From Heliocidaris tuberculata (lineage: Eukaryota; Echinodermata; Echinoidea; Camarodonta; Echinometridae): 64,000 nucleotides of DNA. Position numbers and translations under genes: made by a program. Position 1 is the stretch's first letter; each line of letters starts with the position of its first letter. The notes under the pieces were generated by a model. The model had not been told where the DNA came from. It did no database searches and saw only the letters and a program-made list of their open reading frames with translations. Of this stretch, positions 35,238-47,440 are shown piece after piece. Where the stretch lies: the NCBI GenBank assembly GCA_025618425.1, contig CM046835.1, forward strand, positions 20,586,076 through 20,650,075, read 5' to 3'.

Positions 35238-36495
35238 GCCCCCATCGCCCCCCCCCCCCCCGGCTACGCGCCTGGCATGATGTGATACAATCGTAGGTAC
35301 TAATTTGTTTCCACATTCTAAAAATGTTTTGATCTCACCTTGCAAACACGCGGATAACGGCTTGGTGGATGCCGCGTAACAAGGCACCATTCATTATTTC
35401 GATATCATTGAAATAGGGAAATTTAACGACAAAAGTAGACTATTTTATATCACGTCCGACGATAATTCGAAAGTCACAACAATAAGAAAGTAGAAATTGT
35501 TTTAGTTATAGGCCCGGTACAGTAGATACAGATAACATATCCACTATATATGACAGGAGAAGCAAAAAAAAAAAAAAAAAAAAAAAAATGTATATCACGA
35601 GGATCTACATTAATATTTTCTATTACCTCTCATTAATTTTGTTTTCAGGAGGGAGAGAGAGAGAGGGGGTGAGAGAGAAAGAGATCTTATTATTGCTTAG
35701 AATGTTATTGAAACAACTTTTTAAACAGTGCTATACATGCATTGTAATTTGACTACATTGTTGCTAATCTTATATGAGATTATTCTAAACATGATTAAAC
35801 CCGTGTTGCCTCTCATGTGAAGTGTTACATGTATTTGTATTTGAATGAACCGTACTTTGGAGTCATTGCGGTCAACTGAAATCAAAGAAATCTGGCGAAA
35901 TTCGTTTTGGGGCTAACCAAAACTTTACATGAACTTGGGCTTTTTTGCTCTCTGTCTTTGCATGCGGCTCTCTCTCCCCACTAGTTCTCTCCATTTCTCT
36001 GTCCACACCTCTCTTTCCATTTTCCTTTCATACACCCATTCACCTTTCGCATATTTTTATTACTCCCTCCAAATTTCTCAGTTCTATTCCTATCTCTTTC
36101 GCTCCTTTCTTCTCCATCTGATATTTCATTTCCACACTCCCCTCTCGACATGCACGTACTTTTAGATAATGAACAGTATAATGAAATAAATCAGATTATT
36201 GGAATGAATGGAAGCAGGAACGTCAAAACTATGAAAACAGACATAAACATCATTAAAACAATGATATAGCCTGTATAAACCAAAATGCAGAATTTAAAGG
36301 AGAGAATCTAACATGGTCAAGTATCTGAACAAAATTTATAATGAAGAACCAATATTATCCTTCGATAGCATCAGCAGGAAAAGCGGAAGTTACATCCACT
36401 ATTCTACAATACAATAGACAGTGATCCCCCCACCTCAGCACACACTCATAATAGAATTGCATGCAATATCTCCTCATTGCCTTTGTTTTCCTTCT
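35238..36495. other. Intergenic DNA
   Basis: No gene seen. There is poly(A) near 35564-35588, a short (GA)n near 35652, and a CT-rich stretch at 35960-36150 whose open frame is low complexity. Confidence 0.5.
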
Positions 36496-36903
36496 GATTC
36501 AATTCAATTCAATTCAATTCAATTTAGTTTTATTCAATTCCAATAAAATACAAAATACAAAATACAATCATGACAGAATAACAGTATAAATCCATCAAGA
36601 GTACAGAATAAGGTAGAATAATAAAACAATAAAACAATAAAACAGATAACAATACAAGATAGAGTATTATTGGAATTGGGTGGCCATAAAAAACCATGAG
36701 GATTTGTCGAGACGACCACCCTTAATAAAGGTAAAATAAGTTGCATTGAACATTCAGTATAATATAGAAAATTTAAAAGATAATAGCGTACTATAATGGA
36801 ATAAGTAATTAAGAATATATGACACCTTTTATTCAAAAATACATATTACCGCACAAACCCAACACAGGACAATACAAGGCAGTAAAATCAAAAATTCAAA
36901 ATT

Positions 36904-39900
36904 TCAAACACTTGTGATTAAGTAGGTTTTGAGTTTTCTTTTAAATATATTCACTGAGTTAAGTGATTTTATTTCTAGTGGGAGATTATTCCAGATAACA
37001 GGAGCATGATGTTTAAAAGAGAATAGTGCGTAAGTTTTATTAACAGTCCATAGATGATATTTATTTCTGCTTCTTGTATTATGGTCATGAACAGCTGAAT
37101 TCAAAGTGAGCATTGATGATAATGATTTATGGAGCATATTCTGCTTATGTTTAAAGAGTAATATTGCACAGTAGTAAGAACATTAAATTTAACAAATAAT
37201 TCTTTAGTATGGGCTTGTCTCATAGAAAATGAACAGATACGAATAACTCTTTTCTGTAGTATATACAATGGTTGTAGTTTCGTCGGATATGTGTTTGCCC
37301 ACACTACATTACAGTAAGATAAATAAGGCAAGATTAAGGTGTTATACAAAGTAATAAGAATACGTTGGGGCAAGAAATTGCTAAGTTTGCGGATGACACC
37401 AACATTTTTGGATATTTTGTTTGTTACATCTATTATATGGTTATTCCATGTAAGATTTTCATCAATTAAGACACCTAAAAATTTTGTGTGACTTACACGT
37501 TTTATAACTTTATTATTCATTTTTATATCTAATAATTCTGTGTTATTATTTTTAGTATAATTATTAACATAAAAATAAATATAATTTGATTTTCCCATAT
37601 TCAAAGATAATTTGTTATAGTAAAACCATTCAGATACTTTCTGCAATTCAAATTTGAGAATATTATTCAAAGATTGTAAATAATCATGAAAAACTAAAAT
37701 GTTGGTATCATCCGCAAAGAGTAAAAATCTCAACTTATTTGAACAGTTTGAAAGATCATTAATAAATATCAAAAATAAAAGTGGCCCCAGGATAGATCCT
37801 TGGGGCACACCGCATAAAACATTTAAAGGCTCAGATAAAACATTATTGTAAGAAACGTATTGCACACGATTAGATAAGTAGTTTTGAAACCAGAGTAGAG
37901 GAAGACCCCTTATTCCATAAAATTGCAGTTTATGTAATAGTATGGTATAGTCGATGCAATCAAATGCCTTACTTAAGTCTAAAAATATTCCAACAGTATG
38001 AAGTTTCTTATTCAAAGCATTCATTATATAATCATGTAGGTCAATCAAAGCCATTTCGGTAGATGCGTTTTTTTAAAAACCAAACTGATAATCAATCAAA
38101 AGAAAATTACTTAAAATTAAAAGGAAATCGTATAATCGATTATATACAATTCTTTCTAAGATCTTTGAAAAGTATGGAAGTAATGAAATAGGGCGATAAT
38201 TAGAAACATCATGAAGGTTATTTTTTTATATATAGGGATTACTTTAGAAATTTTTAGTTCAGAAGGAACAATACCAGAAGACAAGGATAAGTTTAAAATA
38301 TGGCACAATGGTTTAAGATAAGTATTATTACTTTCTTCATAACTACAGGATTCAAATTGTCAATACCACAACTACTACTACAATTAATTTTTTTAGTAAC
38401 TTCAATTATTTCATTTTAAGTTACAGGTTTAAAAAAATAATGATTTAGGATATTTCTGTGGCAAGAATTTGGCATAATCATTGTTATTTAGGTGATTGCC
38501 GGAATCATTTATTAATAATCCAATTTTTATAAAGAACTGGTTAAAACTATTTCCTATATTCTTATCCCCACATACAGTGTTCCCATTATCATATACAAAG
38601 TTAGGCAAATTATTCTTTTTACTACCAAGTACCTCTTTAATAATGTTCCATGTCTTTTTTAGATTACCACTAGACTCCTGAAACTTATGTTCATAAAACC
38701 TTTTCCGAGCGTTCTTTAATGACTTGTTAACAAAATTTCTTATTTTTGCATATTTTTTTTTTAGTATTATAGTTTGGATTTTCACGATATTTCTTAAATA
38801 ATTTATTTTTCTTCCGTATCTTTTGTAATAACGTTGAATCGATCCAAGGTTTCTTCCTTTTATTATTCCCTTTGATTCTGGAAACTTTTTGAAATACATT
38901 ATCATATAAATTGCTGAATTTCATTAAAAATCTGTTGTAAGCAATTTCAGCATTTTCACAAAATAATATATGATTCCAGTCAATAACAGCAAGTTTTTCT
39001 TTAAAAGTAGCAATAGCATTTTCATTGATATTACGACGTTCATATATCAAAACATTTTTGGATAAATTGTATTTCTTAGAAACTTGGAATACAGGGAAAT
39101 GATCGGAGATGTCATTCACATATAGACCAGATGAAATGTCAGAATTGAAATTGTTTGTAATAATATTGTCAATTAAAGAAAACGATGACTGAGTAATCCT
39201 AGACGGTTTATCTATTAGAGGCAAGAAACTATAGGCATAGATTATACTAAGAAATTGATTTACAGAATTACAATTAGAATACTTCATCAAATCAATATTG
39301 AAGTCACCCATTATATATGCATGCTTACATTCAAAGTCGATTTTTTTCAAACAATCTTCAAAGTCACAATTAAACTCAAGAATATTTGATGAGGGTTTTC
39401 TGTAAACAATACCTACAATAATATTCTTTCTTTCTGATAGCATTATTTCAATAAAAAGTGATTCATAATTTTGTGATTGTTCTAATAAATCTGTCCGAAC
39501 TACATAATTCAATCTACCCCTCCACCTTTCCCATGATTTCGATCGGAATGAATAAATGCATAACCATTCAAATCAAACAATAAAGGGGTACTGTTATTAA
39601 TCCAGGTTTCTGAAAATCCATAAATAGAAAAGTTGAAAGCCAATGTAGATAAAAATTCAGATATTGCATTAAAATTTTTATTCAAACTACGAGAGTTAAA
39701 ATGTAATAAACTAAAGCTATTATTTACATTTTTAAAACTGTCTATAAACTGATCATCTAAATAATATTTGCAATTGAAATCAAATTCCAAATCAAAATCA
39801 GAATCATCATTCGAATTAAATTTTTTATACAAGTTATTTAAATCTTGAATTCCAAGCGACTGAGTATTGGCGCTGTCAACATACATATTAATCAATTCAG

Positions 39901-40075
39901 TATCATCAATATCATTGAAAGGAAAAATAGAATGGAAGCATCGTGGAAATTGACATCGACATATATCATGTAAATCATCTACAGAAATATGAAGATCATC
40001 GTAATAGTTTCTACAATGGGAACAAGTGATTGAATCCGTGTTTACTACAAGATTACAATCTAAACAAAACATCAC
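36904..40075 (-). pseudogene. CR1-like LINE ORF2p (endonuclease plus reverse transcriptase), frameshifted
   Basis: The N-terminal part starts at 40075 with a possible zinc ribbon (C-x2-C-x10-C-x2-C). The APE endonuclease follows: LLHFNSRSLNKN and FSETW, then a frame change near 39510, MGDFNIDL, SLIDNI and the SDHFPV catalytic histidine motif. The RT has FLDLSKAFDCIDYTILL, GVPQGSILGPLLFLIFINDL and the FADD box. The C terminus (HDHNTRSRNKYHL ... WNNLPLEIK) ends at 36904. At least three frame changes separate the pieces, one near 38050-38430. Confidence 0.85.
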
Positions 40076-40367
40076 AAATAAACAACATCAAACATCAAAC
40101 ATAAAATTCAGAAAAAAAAAAGATATAGAGGAAAAAAGAAAAAGAAAGAAGAAGAAGGAAAAAAACAAACAAAAAACAACGGTTATAGGATATATGATAA
40201 AGAGTCATCCAGGAGTACATACTAAGTTGAGTTACATGCGATCAATGTCTTCTTTTGATTTTATCAGTTTCTTGGTACTTCCAGCGGTCTTAGCGATCGC
40301 GAAAATCCGGCCATCCAGAGACCAGGCAGCTTTGATGTGCTCATTGTTCTTCGCTTTCTGTAGTAAG

Positions 40368-40956
40368 TCAGCATTGATGCATGGAGGTGAGGTCCTCAAG
40401 GATAGCCTTTCTGGTTCCAGCTAGTTTACGCCTGTGCTTGATGACCTCGTCGCGCTTGCGATATGACTTGAACTTGGCAATGATGGCGCGTGGTCTTCCT
40501 TCGTGGGATTTCCCAAGGCGATGTGACCTCTCAAGATCTTGCTTTGTAAGCTCGACTCCAAGGACATCTGACGACAACTTGATGATTTGGTCATCCGTGC
40601 TCTTATTCGGGGCTACAGGAATCCCTAAGAACCTCAAACAATTCCTTCGGGAGTACTGCTCTTGTTGGTTTAGGTGTTCTTGTAGTCGGGATATGGTGTT
40701 GGTGTGGGTTTCCAGCTGTTCCTGGAGAACTTTCACTTCAGTGTTCTTCCTTTGGAGAGCGACTTCCATTTCAAGGATACGAGCTTCTTGTTTCTCTAGA
40801 TCCTCTTTCATCTCATTGAGGTGATCAACAACATGGCTCTCAATGAGTGATATGAGACGCTTATCAGTATAGGATGTCTTTAATTGCAGCTGAAACAAGG
40901 GCTGATGTTTTCTCCTTGCTCCTTGTATTCGGTGGTTGATCTTCGTTCCCTGCCAT
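40368..40956 (-). pseudogene. CR1-like LINE ORF1p, one frameshift
   Basis: It begins MAGNEDQPPNTRSKEK at 40956. One frame shift near 40880 joins ALVSAAIKDIL to TDKRLISLIESHV. A coiled coil (about 40590-40850) precedes an L1-ORF1p-like RRM and C-terminal region (YSRRNCLRFLGIP, then PRAIIAKFKSYRKRDEVIKH). Family role: RNA-binding chaperone of the retrotransposon particle. The stop is at 40368. Confidence 0.82.
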
Positions 40957-41308
40957 CTTTGTAGGATTTTATTGGGTATTTTATTTTTATTAGGATTTTA
41001 TTGATGCTACAGCATGTCTTACATAGCAACTCCTATGTTGTTATTGTATGTTGTATTGTAACATGTGTCAGCTTTGACAAAGTTAAATACCAATTTCACT
41101 TTCAAAATCGCTACTAGCTCACTGATGATTGACAGATGGTGTCACAGGAGGGCAAATGGTCTGGAAGATTTATTTTAAGTGGGTTGGGCTTAGCAGGTTG
41201 TAGAAAATTATTTCAAAAAATATTTAAAAATCTATGAAACATATTTAGAAGTTTAAATATCAAAATATGAGACGTATGTAGGACTGCACACCAACAGGTA
41301 TCCACTTG

Positions 41309-41758
41309 CAGGCGCGCCGGAAGCAGTTTGGGATGGGGGGGGGGGGGGTAAACATTCAAGGGGGCTCACCTTTCAAGGGCTCATGTCTTCTCACCCCTAA
41401 AAAAAACACACACTCTTTCCCACCACATACACACCTTTCAGAATATTTCGTTATTAAACACGTCTAATACAAAACCTCCACTACGTTAAAGTTAAAAGTT
41501 TGAATGCTTTATCTGTCTTCAGTGATCTCCATGCACGAAAAATGAATACAAAGGCTTACAATTACGTAATAAAGCAATCAAGCTTTTAATATACACACGA
41601 TTTTTACTCCTTTATTACTGATTTTTTTTTTTTTATGGGGGGGGGGGGCTTTTTTTTTTTTTGGGGGGGGGCGAAAATGCATTTTGCCCCCCACTTTTTC
41701 GTTTTGGGGGGGCGATCGCCCCCCCTGCCCCCCCCCCCCCCAACTTCCGGCGCCTATG
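41309..41758. mobile_element. hAT-like MITE with 8-bp target duplication
   Basis: TCCACTTG lies at 41301-41308 and 41759-41766. The ends are CAGGCGCGCCGGAAG and CTTCCGGCGCCTATG. The interior is rich in G and C runs. No coding capacity. Confidence 0.88.
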
Positions 41759-41766
41759 TCCACTTG

Positions 41767-43600
41767 CATTTTGATGGCAGGGGCCCTTTAAAGTCAGAGC
41801 TTGGCCTTCTGCCAGCTGACTGAAGGGCGGTAGAAAGTAAAACTCAGGTCTCAAAGTCAGACTTTCAGAGGAGGATACGAGACAGTCACAATTCGACATT
41901 GCGCATAGGCCGAGTTCAGGTGAGAAAGTCAAACTTTGTCTCTCAGCAGAGAGCGACTCTGAGAGCGCGGGATGCGGTTTTGGCAAGGAGCTTCAGGAGC
42001 TGGAGTTCCAACTGGCAACAAATTATCTCAAGCAGCTGCTCCTTTCTAAGGATGCACAAAAGAATCTGCAGGTGCGCTGTAGCCTTTGATGTCCTATGTT
42101 CGAAACCGCCAACTTCATCTTGAGCAGTGATTTTTGTCACAAATGAAATATCGAGAATATTTCACTTTTTATTTGAATAAACAAAGTGAAATTTTCACAT
42201 ATAATAAAATTGAATACAAAAGCCTAATTGTGCCCAGAAATTTGGCTATATTGTATGATAGTAGTTTCAATTTGTGGAAAAAAAGTAAAATTTTACAATC
42301 CTAAAATCCCCAATTTGACACTCTTCCGATTACTCCCTGCAAACGAAAATAAAAATTGCAGTTGTTCAAGTACAGTTAATTATGATGTTATATGTCAGAT
42401 TAGTGCCCACACATGCCCAGTCGCGCAATTTTGATTCATATTATCAGGGAATTTTGTACAATTTCTTTTCGCTTGCCCCCAGTAAAGGTAAGCACTGTGA
42501 ACTGCTTATATCATCAGAATAGTGATAGCGAAAAGTAATTATCATTACAAAAGCATATTTTCCTTTGAAAATGGCCCGTAAGTTTGCAGCCAGGCAGGAA
42601 TCTTTTTGTCTTATCTGCAAGGAAGATCCAGTTAAGCACATGCCTGACATATTTTTCCTTGGCGGCATCGAACATGGTTCAAAGGGAATGAGCTACATGT
42701 GACTCCAGCTCTTGAAGCTCCTTGGTTTTGGGCAATAAAAGTAACAGGGAAAGGATGGGTAGCTCAGTTCTCTGAATAAGAAGTTACAACATAGTCGAAA
42801 TTATTGAAACCAATTTATAGTGTACATTTACAGGCTAAAAATATAATCAAGTTAGGTTTGTAGAACTGTAGCAATATTTCAACAACAACAAAAAAAGCAC
42901 TGAATGTGAAAGCGGTGGGATGGTGCGTGACAAAATGAATTACCTTCTCCACAGTTACATGAAGCATGGAAAATTAGAGAATTTGCGCGCGGGAAAATTG
43001 AAGTCTGATCGTGTAATACCTCTTGTATTTCATTGCTTGGAAGGTTTCATTTCCCGAGCCTTTTGCACCACTTCTAATTTTATTTTACACTTCCGGATTT
43101 ATGGTGGGCAAAACGATATGTTTGTCCCCCATTACATTTTCGGGGGGGGGGGGCAACTACCCCTGCCCCCCTCCCCGGATCGCTGCCCCTGACTCGTTGT
43201 ACTTTCTTTCAGCCCATCGCGACTGCGATCTCATTCGTGGAATTAATTGCAATATTATTAGATTCGAATTTTTCTGATATGTTACGTCTTCGTGATCAAG
43301 ATTGCGAATGGTATTTAAGGAGAATCAAAATGGCAATAAAATCTGGAACTGTTCAGCGACTTATCTGAGATCTATTTAGTATACAATTCGCAGCTAATCG
43401 GACCTTTTTCCAATTGAAATGCCTAGAATTATCCCGCAATTACTATTCTAATATTCACACGACTGTAAGGAACCTGAATCTGAGAAAATTACATGCATAA
43501 TTTTTTTTTTCATTTCTGATAGTGCCAGAATATTGCAATTTCTTTAAAATTCGAATTGCAGTCAAATCGAACAGTGTGCGGTGGACCTGTCAGAATTAAA
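41767..43600. other. Intergenic DNA
   Basis: No gene seen. G/C runs near 43141-43152. Short open frames lack domains. A GTGTGCGGTGGACCTGTC stretch near 43574 resembles an end of the 13389-13810 TIR family. Confidence 0.4.
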
Positions 43601-43671
43601 TACATTAGGGAGGAATATAAGAACAGCATCCATAGTCAGGACACACGATACTAATTCTTTTCTTAACTAAA

Positions 43672-43732
43672 TATAACATATTAAGATCAAGTCCATTCAA
43701 TGCCAGTGACCTCGCGAAGCAACGTTTACCAA
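43672..43732 (+). promoter_or_regulatory. Promoter and 5'UTR remnant of a histone H1 gene
   Basis: TATAAC at 43672-43677 is followed 21 bases later by CCATTCA (43693-43699), matching the cap-site consensus of sea urchin histone genes. The 5'UTR would run to GTTTACCAA at 43724-43732, and GTTTACCAAG reappears at 46660-46669 just before the H1 ATG. A 2.9-kb LINE separates the two halves. Confidence 0.5.
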
Positions 43733-46659
43733 TGAATGAATGAATGAATAAATTTATTACCATTTCTGAAACAATATATGAAACATATTTACAAGGCATT
43801 TACAAATGTGAATGGTAATGGGAGACCATGAAATAGCTGAAATGGCTAATGAATATGTGGATCCCTGACAAGAATTATGTAAATGTGATATAATTAAAGA
43901 CTACTTAAAACACTAAGTAATTTTTAAGAATACAAATACTCTAACAAATAAGGTCTTACAATAATCAGTAAAGACTTAAATACTGACAAGAAGAGTATGT
44001 ATATATACAAACACGCAATCAATATCAATAAAAGCAAAAACAAAAGTTTGTTCATTGAGTAAAAACAAAACTCTACTCTAAAACTACAGGTTATATATTC
44101 ACAAATACCAAGGGGGGGGGGCAAAACAAAACAAAACATCAACAACAACAAAACCAAAAAAAACAACAAACAAGCAAACACGTGATACATCACTCTATAG
44201 ATATTCCATTAGCATCATTTCTCTTAACTTCCTACAAAATGTTTTGACAGAGGGTTTCTCTTTAATATCTAAGGGCAATGAATTCCATATTCTAGAACCG
44301 TAGAATGAAATTGACCTCTTTCCATGCTCAGTCTTTACTTTTGGTAAAATGAGACTTTTGTTATCTTTTTGTCTCGTATCATACTTGTGATCGAAAAATT
44401 GGCAATATTCATCTACAGAACGGGGAAGTAGTTGATGTATTAAGGTAGCTGTTTGAAACCTGTGAAATTTGTAAATATCTAAGATTTTCAATGCGAGAAA
44501 TAAAGGCGCAGACGGTGTCATAAATTCACTAAAGGTAATAGCCCTAACAATCATTTTCTGTATAATGAATATTCTGTCAACAAATGAACTATATACGCAC
44601 ATCCCCAGACTTCAAGGCCATAGGAAATGTGTGGCTGAACAAAAGAATGATACAACAATAATAGTATGTAACGTGGAACAAAGTGTCTCAACCGATACAT
44701 AATTCCAACTTTTTTGCGGAGCACTGTACATGTTCTATTTATATGATTCTTCCAGGTTAAATAATTATCAATGTGAATCCCAACAAAGGATGCAACTTCA
44801 ACCTCATTGAGAACGTGACCCTTCATTTTGATCAAACCTTCCGTATTTACCCGTTTTCTTTTGGATTTAATCACCATATAATTTGTTTTCTTGATATTTA
44901 TTGTTATTTTATTTGCATCACACCAATCACTTATATAAGTCAAATTTTTGGTAATGTCTGATAAATCAATGTTTACTTGATGGGAGGGAAATGCATGGAA
45001 AATATTTGAATCATCTGCAAATAGTCTGAAATTAAAATAGGTAGATGGTTTAGGTAAGTCATTAATGTATATTAAAAACAGAGTTGGTCCCAAGACAGAT
45101 CCTTGAGGAACCCCACATACAATTGGTGAAAGCGAGGAAGTTGCACCATTGTGGTGTACATATTGAGACTTACAATGCAAGTAATCTCTAAACCATTTCA
45201 ATGCGAGTCCACGAACACCATAATTCTGTAGTTTAGATAATAATATAGTGTGATTGATAGTATCAAAAGCTTTCGCAAAATCAATGAAAATACCAACAGT
45301 TGTTCTTCCTTCATCTTGATAATGTATCAGTTGATTTATCAAGTTTTTTACTGATAGTTTGGCATTATACTTTTCTCTGAAACCATATTGATGCTTATAC
45401 AATATGTTGTTTCTATCCAGGAAACTCACCAAGCGATTATTAACAAATTTTTCAAAAATCTTACTTAAAACTGGTAAAACCGATATGGGTCTATAATTAC
45501 CTGGTTGATTTTTGGCACCCTTTTTAAAGACTGGACTCACTTTCACAATTTTCATTGAATTTGGAAATTGGCCTGATTGCAATGATAAGTTGAATACAAA
45601 TGAAAGTGGCTGAGATATATAGTCAGCACCATCACAAATAAGGGTCATCGGGACATTATCATGCCCACACGCCTATTTTCTATCAGAACCTTTCAACACA
45701 TTTTCTATTTTATTCTTAGTAATGGGAAGCCAGAAAACCGATTCTTGAACAGGGTCACATAGATAATGATCAAATTTCATATTGGCGTTCTGGATTTGTT
45801 GAGCTAAATTATGACCAACAATAACAAAGAAATCATTAAAAATTTCAGCAACTTCTTTAGGGTTATTTGATTCACGTTGTACACCATTTATATCATAGTT
45901 TAATTTCTCCACTGATGCTTTGCTACCATCTTGTCTACCTAATAATTCATTGATTGTATTCCAAGTTTTACTAGCATTACCTTTGTGCTTCTGGAATAAG
46001 TTCCCATAATGTATTTGTTTTGCCTTACGCAAAGTTGTTGTTAACATATTTCTATATTTCTTATACTTTAAATGCACATCAGGATCAAAGTTTGATTTGA
46101 GAACCTTAGAGTACAGTCGATGCTTTGTCTTAATCGATTTGTGAATTGCCTTTGTTATCCACGGTTTAGAATGTATTTTAGAATAAGATTTTGTAACAAG
46201 TGGTGCGTGCTTATTACAAGTTTTCATGAACAGAGCGAGAAACTTAGAGTATGCTTTATCAACTTCTTTACATTCATATACCTCATTCCAAGGTAGAGAT
46301 GCAAGGTCTTCATGGAACGAAGACTTCTGATATCGTCTAAAATTCCTCAATGTTACCTGAGGAGATTTTGTACAAGACTTGGTGTGACATACATTCTTGA
46401 ATAAGGCACAGACTGGAAAATGGTCTGAGACATCAGTAATTATTGTCCCCGCACGAATATTACAGACATCTATATTTGTATAAATGTGATCAATTAGAGT
46501 TTTGGAGTATTTTGTAATACGAGTAGGCGTTTTTATAATCTGTTCAATACCTAGACATTGTAGAGGTGATGTAAATGAGTTTACTGAATTATCATTTGAG
46601 TTTTCAATACCAATATCAACGTTAAAATCTCCCATCAGAATACAACTGTGTTTGTCTGT
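43733..46659 (-). mobile_element. Nearly intact L2/CR1-like LINE, 5'-truncated
   Basis: It is flanked by a 9-bp direct repeat GTTTACCAA (43724-43732 and 46660-46668). The 3' end is (ATTC)n. It contains the endonuclease C-terminal half, the linker and the full RT. It is inserted in antisense orientation within the 5'UTR of the H1 relic. Confidence 0.85.
44195..46659 (-). pseudogene. L2/CR1-like LINE ORF2p, one stop and one frameshift
   Basis: From the 5' truncation: CILMGDFNVDI, TLIDHIYTN and SDHFPV of the APE endonuclease, then a Lys-rich linker, then RT motifs [55 protein letters not shown] and the FADD box. One in-frame TAG (45673-45675) separates linker from RT, and one frameshift near 44590 precedes the C terminus (YDTRQKDNKSLILPK ... 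WNSLPLDIK), which ends at 44195. So few lesions suggest a recent insertion. Confidence 0.87.
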
Positions 46660-46669
46660 GTTTACCAAG

Positions 46670-46756
46670 ATGGCTGAGAAGGATAGCACCAAGAAGGTCA
46701 CCAAGAAGAAGCCCGTAACACGCCCACCTGCTGCCGAAATGATAACTACAAGCTAG
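46670..46756 (+). pseudogene. Histone H1 N-terminal fragment (relic)
   Basis: An ATG at 46670 opens 28 codons starting MAEKDSTKKVTKKK and continuing RPPAAEM before diverging to a stop. The Lys-rich start followed by PPAAEM matches the N-terminal tail of sea urchin H1. The globular and C-terminal domains are missing. Family role: linker histone that compacts nucleosome arrays. This copy cannot make H1. Its upstream half lies at 43672-43732, beyond the inserted LINE. Confidence 0.75.
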
Positions 46757-46940
46757 CAATCTACAAGCCCAGCTTTTTAGCAGTCCCCTCCGCGACCAAC
46801 TTAGTTTATGTTTTTCTATGTCTATTTTACACTGTAACCAATAATTGTAAAGTTTCATTGATTTGCTATGTACGATGTAAAACTGTGCATTTAATTTGTT
46901 GGAAGTGGAAATAAATGAAATGAAATGAAAAATGAAATGA
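46757..46940 (+). mobile_element. LINE-like 3' tail fused to the H1 fragment
   Basis: A noncoding T-rich stretch ends GGAAATAAATGAAATGAAAT and further AAATG units, the style of CR1/L2 3' ends. It directly follows the H1 fragment on the same strand. Confidence 0.5.
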
Positions 46941-47427
46941 TACTGAAGCTGTATGCCAATCTGTCAAAAATTTAGAAGAGAGTTACATTTTTAGATAAAG
47001 ATGCAGTGTGCATCGGATTATAGAATTACTGGTCATTCAGTGGTCAACACAATACAAATAACTAGAGAGTGAAGTTGATGGAGAGAGCGTTGATGTCCAA
47101 TATCTGGAACAGAAAAGGCACCAAGCAAGTGCAAGCAAGTAAGCAACTGCATAATTAAATTATATGCACTGAATGATTTGAATTTGTTTTGTCAGAAATC
47201 AGAAATTCACGCGAGTTTAATAAAACAGTACTGGCGTCTTCCTAAACAGAACAACAGTATACTGGACAGCAGATGACCATCAACATGCCTGCATGTATTC
47301 TGTTATAAAATAATGCGTGTGTTCATATAAGAGCATAAAGTTCAGTGAAACTTGACAAAGGACAATTAGCATATTTCTGACTACATTTATGTGAGAAAAA
47401 ATTTATACCTAACCAATTCTTAACCTG
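46941..47427. other. Intergenic DNA
   Basis: No gene or clear repeat seen between the H1 relic and the L1-like LINE. Confidence 0.4.
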
Positions 47428-47440
47428 AAAACCTAGACAT

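Larger units (their letters stand above)
36496..40956 (-). mobile_element. CR1-like LINE with ORF1, ORF2 and (ATTGA)n 3' end
   Basis: This nearly full-length non-LTR retrotransposon carries ORF1, a spacer of about 290 bp, ORF2 with APE endonuclease and RT, a 3'UTR and a terminal (ATTGA)n array near 36498-36524 instead of poly(A), typical of the CR1/L2 group. Several frameshifts make it inactive as it stands. The exact 5' end is not visible. Confidence 0.88.

Noticed and set aside
35929..36165. 78-codon Ser/Leu-rich frame
   Set aside because: Low-complexity CT-rich DNA.
36534..36836. 100-codon minus-strand frame
   Set aside because: Lies in the 3'UTR of the CR1-like LINE.
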